A stretch of DNA of 64,000 nucleotides from Adiantum capillus-veneris (lineage: Eukaryota; Streptophyta; Polypodiopsida; Polypodiales; Pteridaceae), in contig CM043950.1 in assembly GCA_014529385.2 (NCBI GenBank), positions 70,368,935 to 70,432,934 of the forward strand, read 5' to 3'. The notes beneath the pieces were generated by a model that worked only from the letters and a program-made list of their open reading frames with translations, did no database searches and was not told where the DNA came from. The translations under genes were made by a program, and so were the position numbers. Shown piece by piece: positions 11,015 through 21,341 of the stretch. The first letter of the stretch is position 1. Each line of letters starts with the position of its first letter.

Positions 11015-11563
11015 TGTAACAGACTTGGACACTCCAAGTCAAGAATCAACCGCGACAGCACCAAATAACCACTTCAAAACAATTCACAGAGCACAATAGA
11101 TTTGCACTGGCCCGACGGAGTTCCGTGCCTAGAGATATTGGCCCCAAAGACTGGCGCCCCTTTCGGTATTTCTTTTTGTATTAATCAATCATCAAAGTAC
11201 AAGAGAGCGGGTCGGGACTCACTCTCAGACTCTGCGTCCAGATGCTCTAAGAAGTGAGGCCCTCACCACTAATTTAAAGGTTACAAGGGATGCCCAAAAG
11301 CAAAGCCCCAAAAGCTTTTAAAATCAAAAGCATTAGTTCTCTCTCTCTCTTAGAGAGTCTTTTTCTCTTTTTTTATTAAAAAAAAAGCAAAATTCGCGTC
11401 GCTCATCATTTTCCAAAAAAAAATTATTTTTATTATTTTTTTTTATAGCCTTTAGCGATTTTCGGAAATTAGGGTTTTTGGCAAAAATTAGGGTTTGCAC
11501 GAATTTTAGGGTTTTTGACAGAAATTAGGGTTTTTGCTGTCCGCCACGTCATCACTTTTGACA
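11015..11563 (-). repeat. E2 5' LTR, 549 bp
   Basis: Starts TGTAACA, ends TTTGACA, and is followed by the target duplication CGAAA. It carries four copies of a (A)ATTAGGGTTT/TTTTAGGGTTT unit (11465-11537) against two in the other LTR, and CCGCCACGTCATCAC near the end. Confidence 0.93.
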
Positions 11564-11641
11564 CGAAACAACGACAATACTATTAGGTGGATTGTCTGCG
11601 TTGTCGGAAATCGATGAGGTCAACAAAGGATTTTGTTCAAA
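11564..11641 (-). repeat. Remainder of the second 810-bp unit after E2
   Basis: Sequence from the CGAAA duplication to GATTTTGTTCAAATG matches the first unit at 4249-4350, showing that E2 landed inside the second copy. The match stops where the integrase relic begins. Confidence 0.7.
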
Positions 11642-12756
11642 TGCCATGATGTTCCTAGTGTTGGGCACCCAGGCATCCAGAGAACTTTAGCATTGGTCCA
11701 ACGATATTTCATTGGCCAAGGATGCGCTCTTACATAGAGAGCTATGTGAAGAGATGCGCTCAGTGTCAAGTCAATAAGGCACAGCACCTTGATGCCAAGT
11801 AACAGAGTATTTCTATGCATTTTATTGTTGGTTTGCCAAATACTAGTCGTAACAATGATGCCATTTGGGTTGTGGTTGATAGACTCACAAAAATGGCGAA
11901 GTTTTTAACAACAAAGTCCATAGTAAAAAGCCATGCGTTAGCGGTTTTATTTATCGATCAGCTTTATAAGTTGTATGGTCTGCCAGAAGATATCGTCAGT
12001 GATCAAGATACTAAGTTCACTGGGTGATGTTGGCAAGATGTATTTGCTCACACCTGCGGACGAAGTTGAGTATGTCATCCTCTGATTATCCTGAGTCCGA
12101 TGGACAAACTGAAAGGATGAATCGGACGTTAGAGGACATGTTGAGAGCTTATGTCTCTCACGAGCAATCTGATTGAAAAAGGTACCTTCCACAATTAGAG
12201 TTTTCCTACAACAGTAGCAAGCATTCTGCTACTAAATTTAGCCCATTCATGTTGATGTATGGATTAGAGCCTAAATCCCCTATTGCCATTGGCTTAAAGA
12301 AAGTCAATGATCACCCAGCTCGAGATTTCTTGTATGAAATGTAGAAAATGCTCGAATTGGGTAAGGATAGCTCGTGATCGAGTTACCACTTATGCTAATC
12401 ATAAGAGATCTCCAAGGACTCTAGAGGTGGGACGATGGGTCTATCTGAAGATACCCAAAGATTCCAAAACTATGCGAACTGGAAAGCATTATAAGCTTTC
12501 AGCTGGATTTTGTGGTCCATTCTTGATCACAAGGAAAATTGGCCAAGTTGCCTATAAACTTGCTCTTCCTTCTGATATTGGTGTACATCCAGTGTTTCAT
12601 GTCAGCCGCCTTAAAGAGAAATTAGGTAAAGCCGACATTGTTGTTGTTACATCCCCAAACATCAGGATGGGCGCCTGCAATATGTCAGACCAATGTGAAC
12701 CTGCTCTAGTACCAATGTTAGTCCCTCACTGGATCCATCCTGCGCAAATGACATGA
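11642..12756 (+). pseudogene. Ty3/gypsy integrase relic of a different lineage
   Basis: On the plus strand one can follow an integrase zinc domain (GHPGIQRTL, then CAQCQ, 11660-11790), the core (IVGLPNTSRNNDAIWVVVDRLTKMAKF, shown here only in part; 11815-12027, with SDQDTKF), the Glu region SDGQTERMNR (about 12097-12127, after a frameshift) and a C-terminal part ending VFHVSRLKEKLG (12307-12620). The first catalytic position reads MHFIVGLP where MDFI is usual. Several stops and frameshifts make it a relic. The chromodomain seen in E2 is absent. Confidence 0.85.
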
Positions 12757-13299
12757 CACAAGCCAAACTCACACCTAGACACACATAGTGAACATCAGGC
12801 TCACCTCCCAGCCATAGAGCCATTATAGGCTCACCCCCGAGCCAAAGAGCCTGCAGCCAAGCGGGCTAGCCTTTGCCGCAAGGGCCGGTGTCCCATACAA
12901 CCGATCCCATCTATGATTGAGACATTCCCTATGCGGGAGGATATAAGAGGTTTAATTGTTAGACTTACACCACTCTACTGCTTCACAGGTCTAGGGCATA
13001 CATGTACGGCTAGTATGTCTCCGGGCTGGCCGCCCATAGTCTAGGTTGCTCTTGGTCCAACAGCCCGAGTTTGGGGTCGGCCGTCCACTTTGTCCGGGTG
13101 CCCTCATAGCACATCACACCTATTGAAAACATTGGGATGGACTATGTTGCATGTACAGATACATCAATATATTTACCCACACAAATTCTATGTGGTAGAG
13201 GAGGAAAGCACACAACCTTGGGCACCTATTTATAGGGGCAGGGGGGTACTTGCTTTCCAACACGGCTTCGCATCCGGTGCGTTGCCGTCGACGATCCTC
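12757..13299. other. No gene seen; possible 3' leader or LTR debris
   Basis: Holds GGCTCACC...AGCC repeats (12805-12850) and a TATA-like CTATTTATAGGGG (about 13227-13239). Given the plus-strand relic before it, this may be that element's 3' end, but no LTR pair was found. Confidence 0.4.
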
Positions 13300-14923
13300 T
13301 AAATCTGCTTCAGATTTCAGCCATAAACACCTGCTGTGATTTCTCTGTTTTCAGCCCACTTTGGGTTGCTACATCGATCCCCTGCCCCCCCAGACCCTCT
13401 ACACCGCTCCGAACCCAGCCGGGAGCGTACGAGCACGCTGAAAATCGCTGGACAGCAGCGTTTTCATCACCTCCCAGTTGCGTTTTTGGGTGGACAGCAG
13501 CTTCTTTGCTTGTGTTTTTCACAGAGAATGAAGTTACCTCTTGCCAGGACACCATCCAGTCGTGGTCCATGCGGTCTCTCAGTGACTGCTGCAGTACACG
13601 GTATCTTCGACATCGGCTTGATCATCTACGGGCGTACGATCCTTGGGAGATCCATTCATTCCAACCATCATTCGGACGTTGCGCACTCCAAAGGGGGTGG
13701 TGACTTGTGGTTTGCTATGGACACATCATGTAAGGTGCAGCGGAATGAATGTTTGAACTTTGCTCAAGATGAGTGCTCCGAACTGTGCTCAAAGGCTCCT
13801 TTTGTTCTTATGGAAGGGAGAGCCTTCCGTTCTTAGTGAGAGAGTGCAATGATCACAAACAAAGTGAAAAGACACTGTGCGTGCAAGTGGATGAGACTGA
13901 GAGATAGAGAGAGAAGAGAGATACGACACCAGAGACGTTGTAAAACCCTCCTCCGAAGGCCCCACTCTCGTCGGCGAGAGTGGTCTACTTATGATTGCAC
14001 AAATTGGTACAAACTGAATGCATGGGACTGATGCAAGTCTAGGCTATGTCGGCGATGACAACGGTGATGACGAGACCGACCTAAGGGCTGAAATCTGCAA
14101 TCTTTTATTTGCTGTCCAAAAACGCTGATGGCTGAATTCTGCCCTGCTTGAAAACGCTAGGAAAAACGCTAGTATCTATTGTCTTTAAGGCTGAAAATCT
14201 GCAGGTCTTAGGGCTGAAAATTGATGTCTTTAGGGCTGAAACTGCAGGTCTTTGTCTGCTGAAAATGGCGATCTTATCTGCTGAAAACGCTAGGCCAGAA
14301 GGAATGGTGATATGGGCTGAAAAACGCTAGGCATGGTGATATGGGCTGAAAAACGCTAGGCATGGGAATCTGCTTGCGGTGAAGATCTGGGATCAAAAAC
14401 GCTAGGCCTGTGATCTGCTGGCGATGAGGGAGATGGAAACGCCAAGTGCTGGGAGTGTATGGCGAGGATCATCTTGATGAAAACGCTAAGGCTGGGATCT
14501 TGCTTGGAGGGGAAACCACCAAGGTTCTTGCTTGAGAAGTTGCCTGTTGAGCTTGGCTCATGTTGCCTCTTCTGCCAATTAGTGCTAGTCTAGGTTTGCT
14601 TATATACAAACTTACTCAATTTGCCCTACCTACTTTCCAACAAAAGTCACTTCAAAATAATAAGTGAAAAATGTCAAGAATAGGTAAATGCACTGGAAAA
14701 TTCCCCTGAAGGATTCTGATGGATTCTGATGGGAATGCTTATGATCATGTTGTGTGCAACCAGAGGATATGCATCTACACTAAGTGTCTAGGCATGCACG
14801 GTCTACGAATAGACTCACAAAAGTGCCAGATCACTTCTAAATCTAGACTGACTTGACTGAATTGAACCCTGGTCATGCTGTAGCTTGTCCACGGACACGT
14901 AGGGTTGGATGTGTCACGTGACA
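13300..14923 (-). repeat. LTR-like sequence with GGCTGAAAAACGCT motif array
   Basis: From about 14080 to 14480 the motif GGCTGAAAAACGCT and shorter GCTGAAA/AACGCT forms recur more than ten times, including a near-perfect direct repeat of about 29 bp at 14302-14360. The right part (14590-14923) resembles the 810-bp unit at 3770-4040 and 4580-4850 (TTTGCCCTACCTACTTTC, GTAGCTTGTCCA, CACGTGACA). It ends exactly before a polypurine tract, so the right edge looks like the start of a minus-oriented LTR. The left edge is not defined. A perfect 9-bp inverted repeat (CCACTCTCG/CGAGAGTGG) lies at 13963-13984. Confidence 0.55.
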
Positions 14924-14937
14924 TCCCCTCCTTTTCA
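14924..14937 (-). other. Probable polypurine tract next to the LTR-like end
   Basis: The minus strand reads GAAAAGGAGGGGA directly before TGTCACG at 14923. Confidence 0.55.
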
Positions 14938-15180
14938 AAGTGAGGTACTGGTACTGAACTGTATGGCGTCGAGGGAGATCGCCAATAGCATCCGGAATCT
15001 TGGAAGGGACTCTTCGTCGGCCCACTCTGATGTGTGGGTCGTGCGGTACTTGAACTTCATAAAGATCTGCAACGCTTGCTTCTTTGGGCCGCGCCGAAAG
15101 CGACACGAAGTCTTTTGTAGCTCCTTCGATGCTTCAACTTCGTCTAGAGTCCTGCTTCTTTCTTCTTCAAGAATCTCCAT
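14938..15180 (-). pseudogene. Possible C-terminal pol relic next to the polypurine tract
   Basis: An open stretch of about 80 residues, from MEILEEERS, sits exactly where a minus-strand gypsy pol should end. Its middle (IFMKFKYRT...EWADEESL) loosely resembles the tail of the E2 chromodomain (FLVKFKNYP...WMEEEDL). This is a weak similarity seen by eye. Confidence 0.3.
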
Positions 15181-15648
15181 GGCTGAAAATCCTGAAACCA
15201 TTTCTAACACAAAACCGTGAACATACCTATTCCATGTAAAGTGACTGGAAAAAATCTTGTCTTCCTCAAAGACCGTGCATGCAATGTAGATGAACCAATA
15301 GACGGAGTGCCAAACCGTTTACTACACACACGCAACCAATGATATCGTATCTTTCTCTTCTGATCTAAAGCAATCAACTGTGGCAATTCACAACGGAAAT
15401 GCCCATGCTTGCTGCTCATACTTTCATGTGCTCTTTCTACAAATGTGTCATGCCAAGACAGAGACATGGAATGTGACTTCCTTGAATGCATTACTACCCC
15501 TAGGAATAGGAAGCCAGTAACATCAAGTCTGATTTTACGAACGTGGTCATACGTTCGGTTCAACTGCTTGTATAGACTTCTCCCTAGTAATAGATACTTT
15601 TTACCCGGGGGGAGGGGGAGACCAACCCATCTTCTGGTCCCCAATATA
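15181..15648. other. No gene recognised
   Basis: A minus-strand open stretch of 146 codons exists (15204-15644), but it shows no domain I recognise and may be chance or element debris. Confidence 0.4.
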
Positions 15649-15649
15649 G

Positions 15650-15724
<75 letters not shown>
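15649..15724. repeat. (TATC)n followed by (TA)n microsatellite
   Basis: About 12 CTAT units run into about 14 TA units. Confidence 0.95.
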
Positions 15725-15726
<2 letters not shown>

Positions 15727-16181
15727 ATGGCTAACGTGGCATGTACGGCAAGTGTTGACATGGCATATCTTTTAACGCTCGAATCTTTCTAGGCGTCAGA
15801 GCATTGTTCTTGAGAAAAGCCATAGCATTGGATTCTTTCATGTAAATCCAAGAAAAAATGTTGTCCAACTCTTGTAGGAACTCATGTCAGGTAGGCAACG
15901 AAAGACGCGATGATACACGGATTGGCCTCCCATCCGGTGGACACCTCCACTAAGATCTTGCTCGTCTTTGATAGACTCCTCTAGAAAGCAATTGTGGAGG
16001 AGAGAGATTACAGAGGTAAAAGAGACAAGATACGCGAGAGAGAGAGAGAGAGAGGCTCTCCGTGTTGATACAAAGTTGCATATAGTGTGACATCATACAT
16101 GCCCTTGATGGAAAGATCCTTGGTACACAGAACTCCTATTGCTACTACCATCTGCTCCTGCATACGAGAGCTCTAACTCCT
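15725..16181. other. No gene seen
   Basis: Non-coding, with a short (GA)n tract near 16034-16055; ends at the left LTR of E3. Confidence 0.5.
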
Positions 16182-16840
16182 TGTAATAGACTTGGGACAC
16201 TCCAAGCCAAAGATTTATTGCGAGAAACTGCAAATAGCTTCGCAAAACTTTGAAGAGAGAGAAATGAAATGAAATGAAATGTTATATTAACGTCTTCAAA
16301 AGGCCAAAGTGACCTATGAGACCAGGAAGTTACAATGTGGTGGATCTCAATGTGGTGGATCCGATACAAAGTCAAAGAGAGAGAGAGAGAGAGAGACAAT
16401 GTCGACACGACAAAGCGTAGTTCCGTGCCTAGATGGATTGGCCCCTAAACTCGCGCCCCTTTTCGGTATTTCTTTATTATTATGCTTCGCAAAGTACAAT
16501 GTCAGAAGGTCCTCCTCCTCTTAGGGCTCCCAAGCCAGAATGTGAGGAGAAGTGAGGCCCTAGCTCTGCTTATAAACATACATGAGGCCCAAAAGCTAGA
16601 ATCCCCAAAAGCTGCTCATCCAAAAGTTGTGCTCCCCAAAGCTGGCGCTAAGTGGCTACCTGAAAATCACGGGAATCCGTACCCTAAACACATCAACAGC
16701 CTGCTGCAAATCATGGAAATCCGTACGAGCTGCCACGTCAGCATCTCTACGCAATTCTTGGTGGATGTTTTATTTTCAAAAGGTTTTAGGCCCCTCTGTT
16801 GGGTTCTGCAAGTTGGGAGGGTCAAGTTTTTATTTCTAAC
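16182..16840 (-). repeat. E3 left LTR (approximate right edge)
   Basis: Starts TGTAATAGACTTGGGACACTCC, close to the E2 LTR start. It shares GTTCCGTGCCTAGA, CGCGCCCCTTTTCGG, CCCAAAAGC motifs (16575-16640) and two AATCCGTAC/TGCCACGTCA units (16670-16745). It includes a GTGGTGGATC duplication and a (GA)n tract. The end near 16840 is set by the ACCCCCTTT purine-tract remnant. Confidence 0.65.
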
Positions 16841-17082
16841 CCCCTTTGGGCCACTTGGCCAAACTCTGTAAGTTAAGTGACTAAGATGAAATATTGCAGT
16901 CGTTTCCTCTTTCAGACATGTACTCAAACAATACACACATGAAAGAGCACATGTAACAAATTCATTTTAGGAATTCCCATTTCAAAGTACTTCTTCACAT
17001 AAAGCCATTTAACATAATACTATCAATTTGTCGAGGTAACCTATGACAAAGGAGTAACGTAACACCCAACTTTTTCTTTGAG

Positions 17083-17748
17083 TCAACTTTTCTTGCTTTT
17101 CTTGGTCTTTCTCTGCTTCTGCCGCCTCTTCTCATCCTCACTAGAACTAGAAGAAGAGGAACTCTCGAAACTCTCTGAAGAAAAAGAAGAATCGGGGTCA
17201 TCCTCAAAACGAACAAACCTCTTGGATTTACTAGCCACCTCGAAAGTCGATTTCCGACCCAAATAACCGAAGTAATCCTCTAACTTGCCTTTCTTTCGAG
17301 AGTGCTTTGTGCTTTTCATCAACTAATTGATCTTTTGTTCAAGAGCTTCATCTAACTCTTCTTGCGAGTACAGTTTCTGCTTTTCTGCACCCAACTTTGC
17401 CTTTGTCTTCATGGCTGACTTGAGAGGTGAGTAGACCGCTTCTCGCCATCTAGAGTAAACCTCGTCAAGTGGATGATTATTCGGGTACTTCACATATTTC
17501 GGGTCCTTGCAATACCTGATCATTCTTTTCGTGCACGTGTCAACCTCGAGTAGACGTCGGTACTGCGCTTGTCAAGATCCCCCACCAGAAACTTGTCGTG
17601 GTCTTCCAAACCTCGGAAGGAGGCTTGATCCTGTTGAATCTATGTTGGCTTCCCTTGTTCCCCCATTGGGATTTGAGTGCTCTTCATCTCCCCACAGACG
17701 CGTGGTCAAAGGGATATCGTCTCCGTCGGATTCACGGCTAGAACCCAT
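17083..17748 (-). pseudogene. E3 gag N-terminal fragment
   Basis: The reading starts at MGSSRESDG (17748) and stays in one frame down to 17083, broken by TGA at 17572-17574 and TAG at 17323-17325. The layout matches E2 gag: a charged segment, then FGYLGRKSTF (E2 has PGYLGRRSTF), RFEDDPDSSF, a long serine run and a Lys/Arg-rich tail. The capsid core and zinc knuckle are absent because of the internal deletion. Confidence 0.8.
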
Positions 17749-17799
17749 GTGTGCCGGAGAAAAAGGACCAAATCCTCCATCATCTGAGCTATGACACCA

Positions 17800-17866
17800 T
17801 TTAACAAAGATGAACACCCAAGCAAGAAATCTATATCAACACACGACAAAAACTACAACTGAACTT

Positions 17867-17906
<40 letters not shown>

Positions 17907-18572
17907 AGAAGAAGAAGAAGAGTATTTTAACGTCGTAGGAAACTATCCCAAGAGACCTTAAAGATCTATCCGACACGGAGAGTTGTACTCAAGACTTGTT
18001 ATTCAAGAGGGAAATGGCATAACCAATCTACCACCCTTGGGTGATAGATTGAGAAGGAGAGGAGTCGTCGGCACAAAGCGGGGGAGGGGGAGTTCCAACT
18101 TCCGCTTCCAAATGCATTGGCTCCAAAGTCTGATGTCCCTTCCGGTATTTTTTTCTTTACTGCTTCACAAAGGTACACCTTGCCAGCTCAACTTAGCTCA
18201 ACTCTGCTTTGCTTTGCTTTGCTTCTATAAACTGGGAATGCCAGAGAGAAGGCCCTGTTTACAAATTTGAAGGCCCTTGGCCTTGAAAAGCATAAACATG
18301 CAAAGCTTTGGCTCCTAAAAGCTTAAAAAAAGGCACCCCAAGAGCTTTCATGGAATTTCCGGCTGTCCATACATCTGCCACATCAGCACTTTACACTGCT
18401 AGTGCCAGCCCACATTTTCCGTTGCTGCCAACCACGTCAGCACTTCATGCTTCTGTGATTAGGGTTTACGCCCCTCGGCCATAATCCTCAAACATTGTCC
18501 GTGTTAGGGTTTTAAAAACCATGATCCCCTGTCCTCTCAGCTCTGTGTATGCCACGTCAGTCACTTGTGACA
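17800..18572 (-). repeat. E3 right LTR, about 773 bp
   Basis: Starts TTTAACA (TGTAACA in E2, so the terminal TG is mutated) and ends CTTGTGACA. It contains (GA)n(GAA)n at 17870-17920, a CCCTTCCGGTATTT segment matching the other LTRs, several CCACGTCAG/CCACATCAG motifs (18377-18558) and two TTAGGGTTT teloboxes (about 18461 and 18505). Confidence 0.7.
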
Positions 18573-19322
18573 GCCGATGAGCATTAGAAACCACTGACAG
18601 AGGTAACAATCGGCAAGAGGAAAACGTGGACCAAGGTGCCAATATGCACAAGGGATCCCAGGAACAGAATACTCGGCTGCCAAGAAAAGCAAGGACAAGG
18701 AACGCGCTCTCTCTCTTCTTCATGACAGTAAAGACATATCCATCTTTTCTCCATCAGATTCACCTAATTATCCACTTCTACTTCTCATCCAGTATCTAAA
18801 CCCTCTTCTAAGACAAAAGCTCCTACTACTTCATCACGTAACCCTAAGAAAAACTCAAGTTCAAGAAGCCCAGTCGCAAGCATCACAAAAAGATGCAAGT
18901 TTTCAAATAAAGACGTCAAGTCCTCCTAGAGGTACATAACGAGGTTGCCAAACTTTTATGATGTTTAGATAACATCGGCAACAATCAATACTCACTAGTC
19001 AAATGATAGATTGCAAATGCAATTTTTAGAAAACTTAACTTCATGTTTTTGAACTGTTGGAGTAAAAACTGAATCTCACAGTCTTATTCTAAACCCATAC
19101 TCAGTCTGATCATACAAAACACTTTCTACCCTCAAATTTGATTTAAAAACGAAAATGACAGCTGTGCAGACAAATAACAATGGGCAAAAAAGGAAGAGAT
19201 ATGATAACTCTCTTAAATTCTTCACATATTAGAGATCGTTAAACATCACAGGGAGTATTTCATAGAAAAGGTAAGAAACTGTAGGTACAGAAGCTCCAAG
19301 ATGCACACATAAAAACACTCAC
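18573..19322. other. No exon seen; possible intron 4 of the clathrin gene
   Basis: The next ANTH exon should start with Trp-Asp-Cys-type codons in a set phase. I found none in this stretch on the minus strand. Confidence 0.5.
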
Positions 19323-20316
19323 CACTCGGGCTGGAATCGTCTTTGAAATTAGAGAGGTTAAATGCAAGCCTCCGTGAACGGGAATAGTTTATAAGCTCCT
19401 CTCTGAAAGTTGGATCACCCTCCCTTAAAGAGCGATGAATGACCAACAAAGATTTAAGAGCAACCTGTGAGAACAATGGCAGGTCCAATCAAAGGTCCAC
19501 CAGAAGTATCAATTAAGCAGTATGTACTATGTTAGGAGTTGATAAGATCTTACAGTCCAATTATGAGTCTTGGAAACTCGTCTTGCAAGGGCATGAATGC
19601 AGTAAGCAACATCAGCTCGGGGTCTTGAAGCAGATGTTGCTGCAAAAATTGCTGAAAGGAAAATAATACAATCACTTCTACATGGAGATGGTCTTGTAAA
19701 CAAATTCTAATGAACCCAGAAAAGTTTAAACTCGGACACTTACTTCTTATGTGTTTCTCTTTGGGAGGGCTCTCAACATGATTTGTTGCCTTCACAATGG
19801 CTATGTCCAGATCCTACAATGGGGAGAAGATCGAAACAAGTTGTTTGCCAAGTTTTTGAAAAGCATTACAAAGTAAGAATGACGAAAGATCTGTGGCTAT
19901 GCATAATTAACATCAGTGGAGAACGTCCAAAGCAAAATACTCAAAAATCATGGGTTGATTTGCACAATTCTTGGTTGTGCGCCCTTGAGCAAACCAAGCC
20001 CCATCCCAAATCAGAGGCAGAGATTTGCAAAGAAATCAAAAAGGGTAAGGTCAACCTGCAACAGCGCATCCAGGGCAGGCGGTCCAAAACAAGAGATGCA
20101 ATAAAGCTAAACTTTTAGTGCCTGTGTGCGCTCCAATCGACATGGAAAGACACGTAGCACAGAATTGGAGGCAGAAGGAACGTTGATTTCAAGGATTGTC
20201 CGGCCCCAAAAGCATACCTTGTATTCACTGTTGATCTGCGCGAGGCCAACCTTGGTGGAATCCTTGATGGCACCGAGAACCTTGCGTAGGCTTTCCTGCG
20301 TGGAGCCTGCAGCCAT
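19323..20316 (-). CDS. Clathrin assembly protein with ANTH domain (AP180/PICALM-like), exons 1-4 only
   Basis: Adaptors of this family bind phosphoinositides and clathrin at the plasma membrane and trans-Golgi during endocytic vesicle formation. Exons on the minus strand: 20316-20218 (Met at 20316, 33 codons), 19813-19744, 19651-19554 and 19464-19323; introns of 404, 92 and 89 bp all begin GT and end AG, and phases join cleanly to 136 codons. The protein reads [10 protein letters not shown]..., then [14 protein letters not shown], the K(X)9KX(K)(H) phosphoinositide-binding motif (Lys41, Lys51, Lys53, His54). Next come the conserved [13 protein letters not shown] and [11 protein letters not shown] helices. 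It stops at a good donor (GTGAGT) after [10 protein letters not shown]. Family members continue for several hundred residues, so the 3' part is missing here: it is either lost or separated by a very long intron full of the elements at 1-18572. No inactivating change is visible in the four exons. Confidence 0.88.
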
Positions 20317-20573
20317 GATTTGCTAATATGAGCTCGAAGCCTAGATCATGTCAACGCAGAGAGAACAGCGAGAGACAATGTGGGGAAACGCCCAATGCAA
20401 TCCGAGCTGCTAGGGACGTAAACCCTCTGATCTTAGAAGGAAAATTTCGCTGCGACTCAGGACACCACTCGCCCTGCCTAGTACAGGGACTTCGGTCTAA
20501 TCTCGCAATCAATATCACTCTATGTTTCCAGCCGACTTGACACTAAGTGCTTGTCAATTTGGAGAGTGAGTGA

Positions 20574-20618
<45 letters not shown>

Positions 20619-21272
20619 GGCCTGCTAAGGAAAGGCCTTAGTGTTGGGCTACATTGGGCGTACTTTCACGAATGGTGTCCACGTGGACGGCCAGTAGTTT
20701 TGTAGGACGACGTGAAGGCCACGTGCGAAATTCTACTTGAAGCTGCGTGTGAGTTTGTGCTTAGATTGTCGAGGCCTGAGAGCGACATTGTGAGCTGGAC
20801 TGTAGTAACGCAGACTCGCAGAGCGATCGCACACGACTCTAAGGAGTCCGTCCCAGTCCCCCCCCCCCCCAACTCGGGTCCATCTTGCACCTGCAGCAGA
20901 AGGTCTTGTCTAGAGACTAGACCTCAATGCTCGTCTTGAGGCTCCTGCGAGTCCTGAACAGTGCACTTCATGACACGAGTACCCTGCCACCAGAGACTTA
21001 CCCTCTACATCGGGTAAGACCCCGCCCAAAAAGATCACCGCAAGAGCCATTTCAGACCTGCAACAAGCCGAAAGAAGGGGGGAGCTCGGAGCTCCATCAC
21101 CGGCCTCTTAGGAGCCTCCACCAAAAAAAAAGGGCCGTCAGAACCAGAGATTCGCCAATCCGCCACCGAGACTAGCTTAAATAGAGAGAACCACCAACCG
21201 GCAGGTGCCACCGAGCATCAGAGCAGCCCACACCTATCCCAGGCTTGCCCATCGAGCCAAGAAAACCTCCGG
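20317..21272. other. Divergent intergenic region (5' flank of the clathrin gene)
   Basis: No gene recognised. Holds a (GT)n tract (20577-20614) and a C10 run (about 20861-20870). It presumably includes the promoter of the minus-strand clathrin gene; I see no certain TATA box. Confidence 0.5.
20577..20614. repeat. (GT)n microsatellite
   Basis: About 19 TG units, preceded by GAGTGAGTGAG, roughly 260 bp upstream of the clathrin-gene start codon. Confidence 0.95.
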
Positions 21273-21341
21273 ATGGCATCATCATCAAAGCTCTGCACCT
21301 TGCTGGTTGTGTGCCTTAACTTCCTCCTACAGGGTCGGTGA
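21273..21341 (+). pseudogene. Signal-peptide-like remnant, probable 5' end of the receptor kinase
   Basis: A 22-codon reading begins MASSSKLC and continues with a hydrophobic stretch (LLVVCLNFLL), ending at TGA (21339-21341). It has the basic residue and hydrophobic core of a secretion signal. It lies about 200 bp upstream of the transmembrane segment, where only a GA tract now separates the two. I infer it is the leftover N-terminus of the receptor; a chance short frame is possible. Confidence 0.4.

Larger units (their letters stand above)
5104..11563 (-). mobile_element. E2: complete but defective chromodomain Ty3/gypsy element
   Basis: 6460 bp bounded by LTRs starting TGTAACA and ending TGTGACA or TTTGACA, with identical 5-bp target duplications CGAAA at 5099-5103 and 11564-11568. 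In minus-strand order: LTR, tRNA-Met primer site, gag with zinc knuckle, protease relic, reverse transcriptase, RNase H, integrase, chromodomain, polypurine tract, LTR. The two LTRs are similar, with scattered substitutions and small indels, so the insertion is fairly recent. At least two nonsense codons, several frameshifts and an integrase deletion disable it. Confidence 0.93.
16182..18572 (-). mobile_element. E3: internally deleted gypsy element related to E2
   Basis: In minus order: right LTR (18572-17800), a degenerate primer site (TGGTGTCATAGCTC on the minus strand, 17799-17786), the N-terminal third of gag (17748-17083), then directly an E2-like 3' leader (about 17070-16885) and the left LTR. 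Everything from mid-gag through pol is missing. The flanking 5-mers, CTCCT on the left and GCCGA on the right, do not match. So either the ends have been rearranged, or the two LTRs come from different copies. The LTRs are strongly diverged from each other. Confidence 0.7.

Noticed and set aside
16182-18572. E3 as an element with target duplications
   Set aside because: The 5-mers outside its two LTRs (CTCCT and GCCGA) do not match, so I do not claim a clean insertion.
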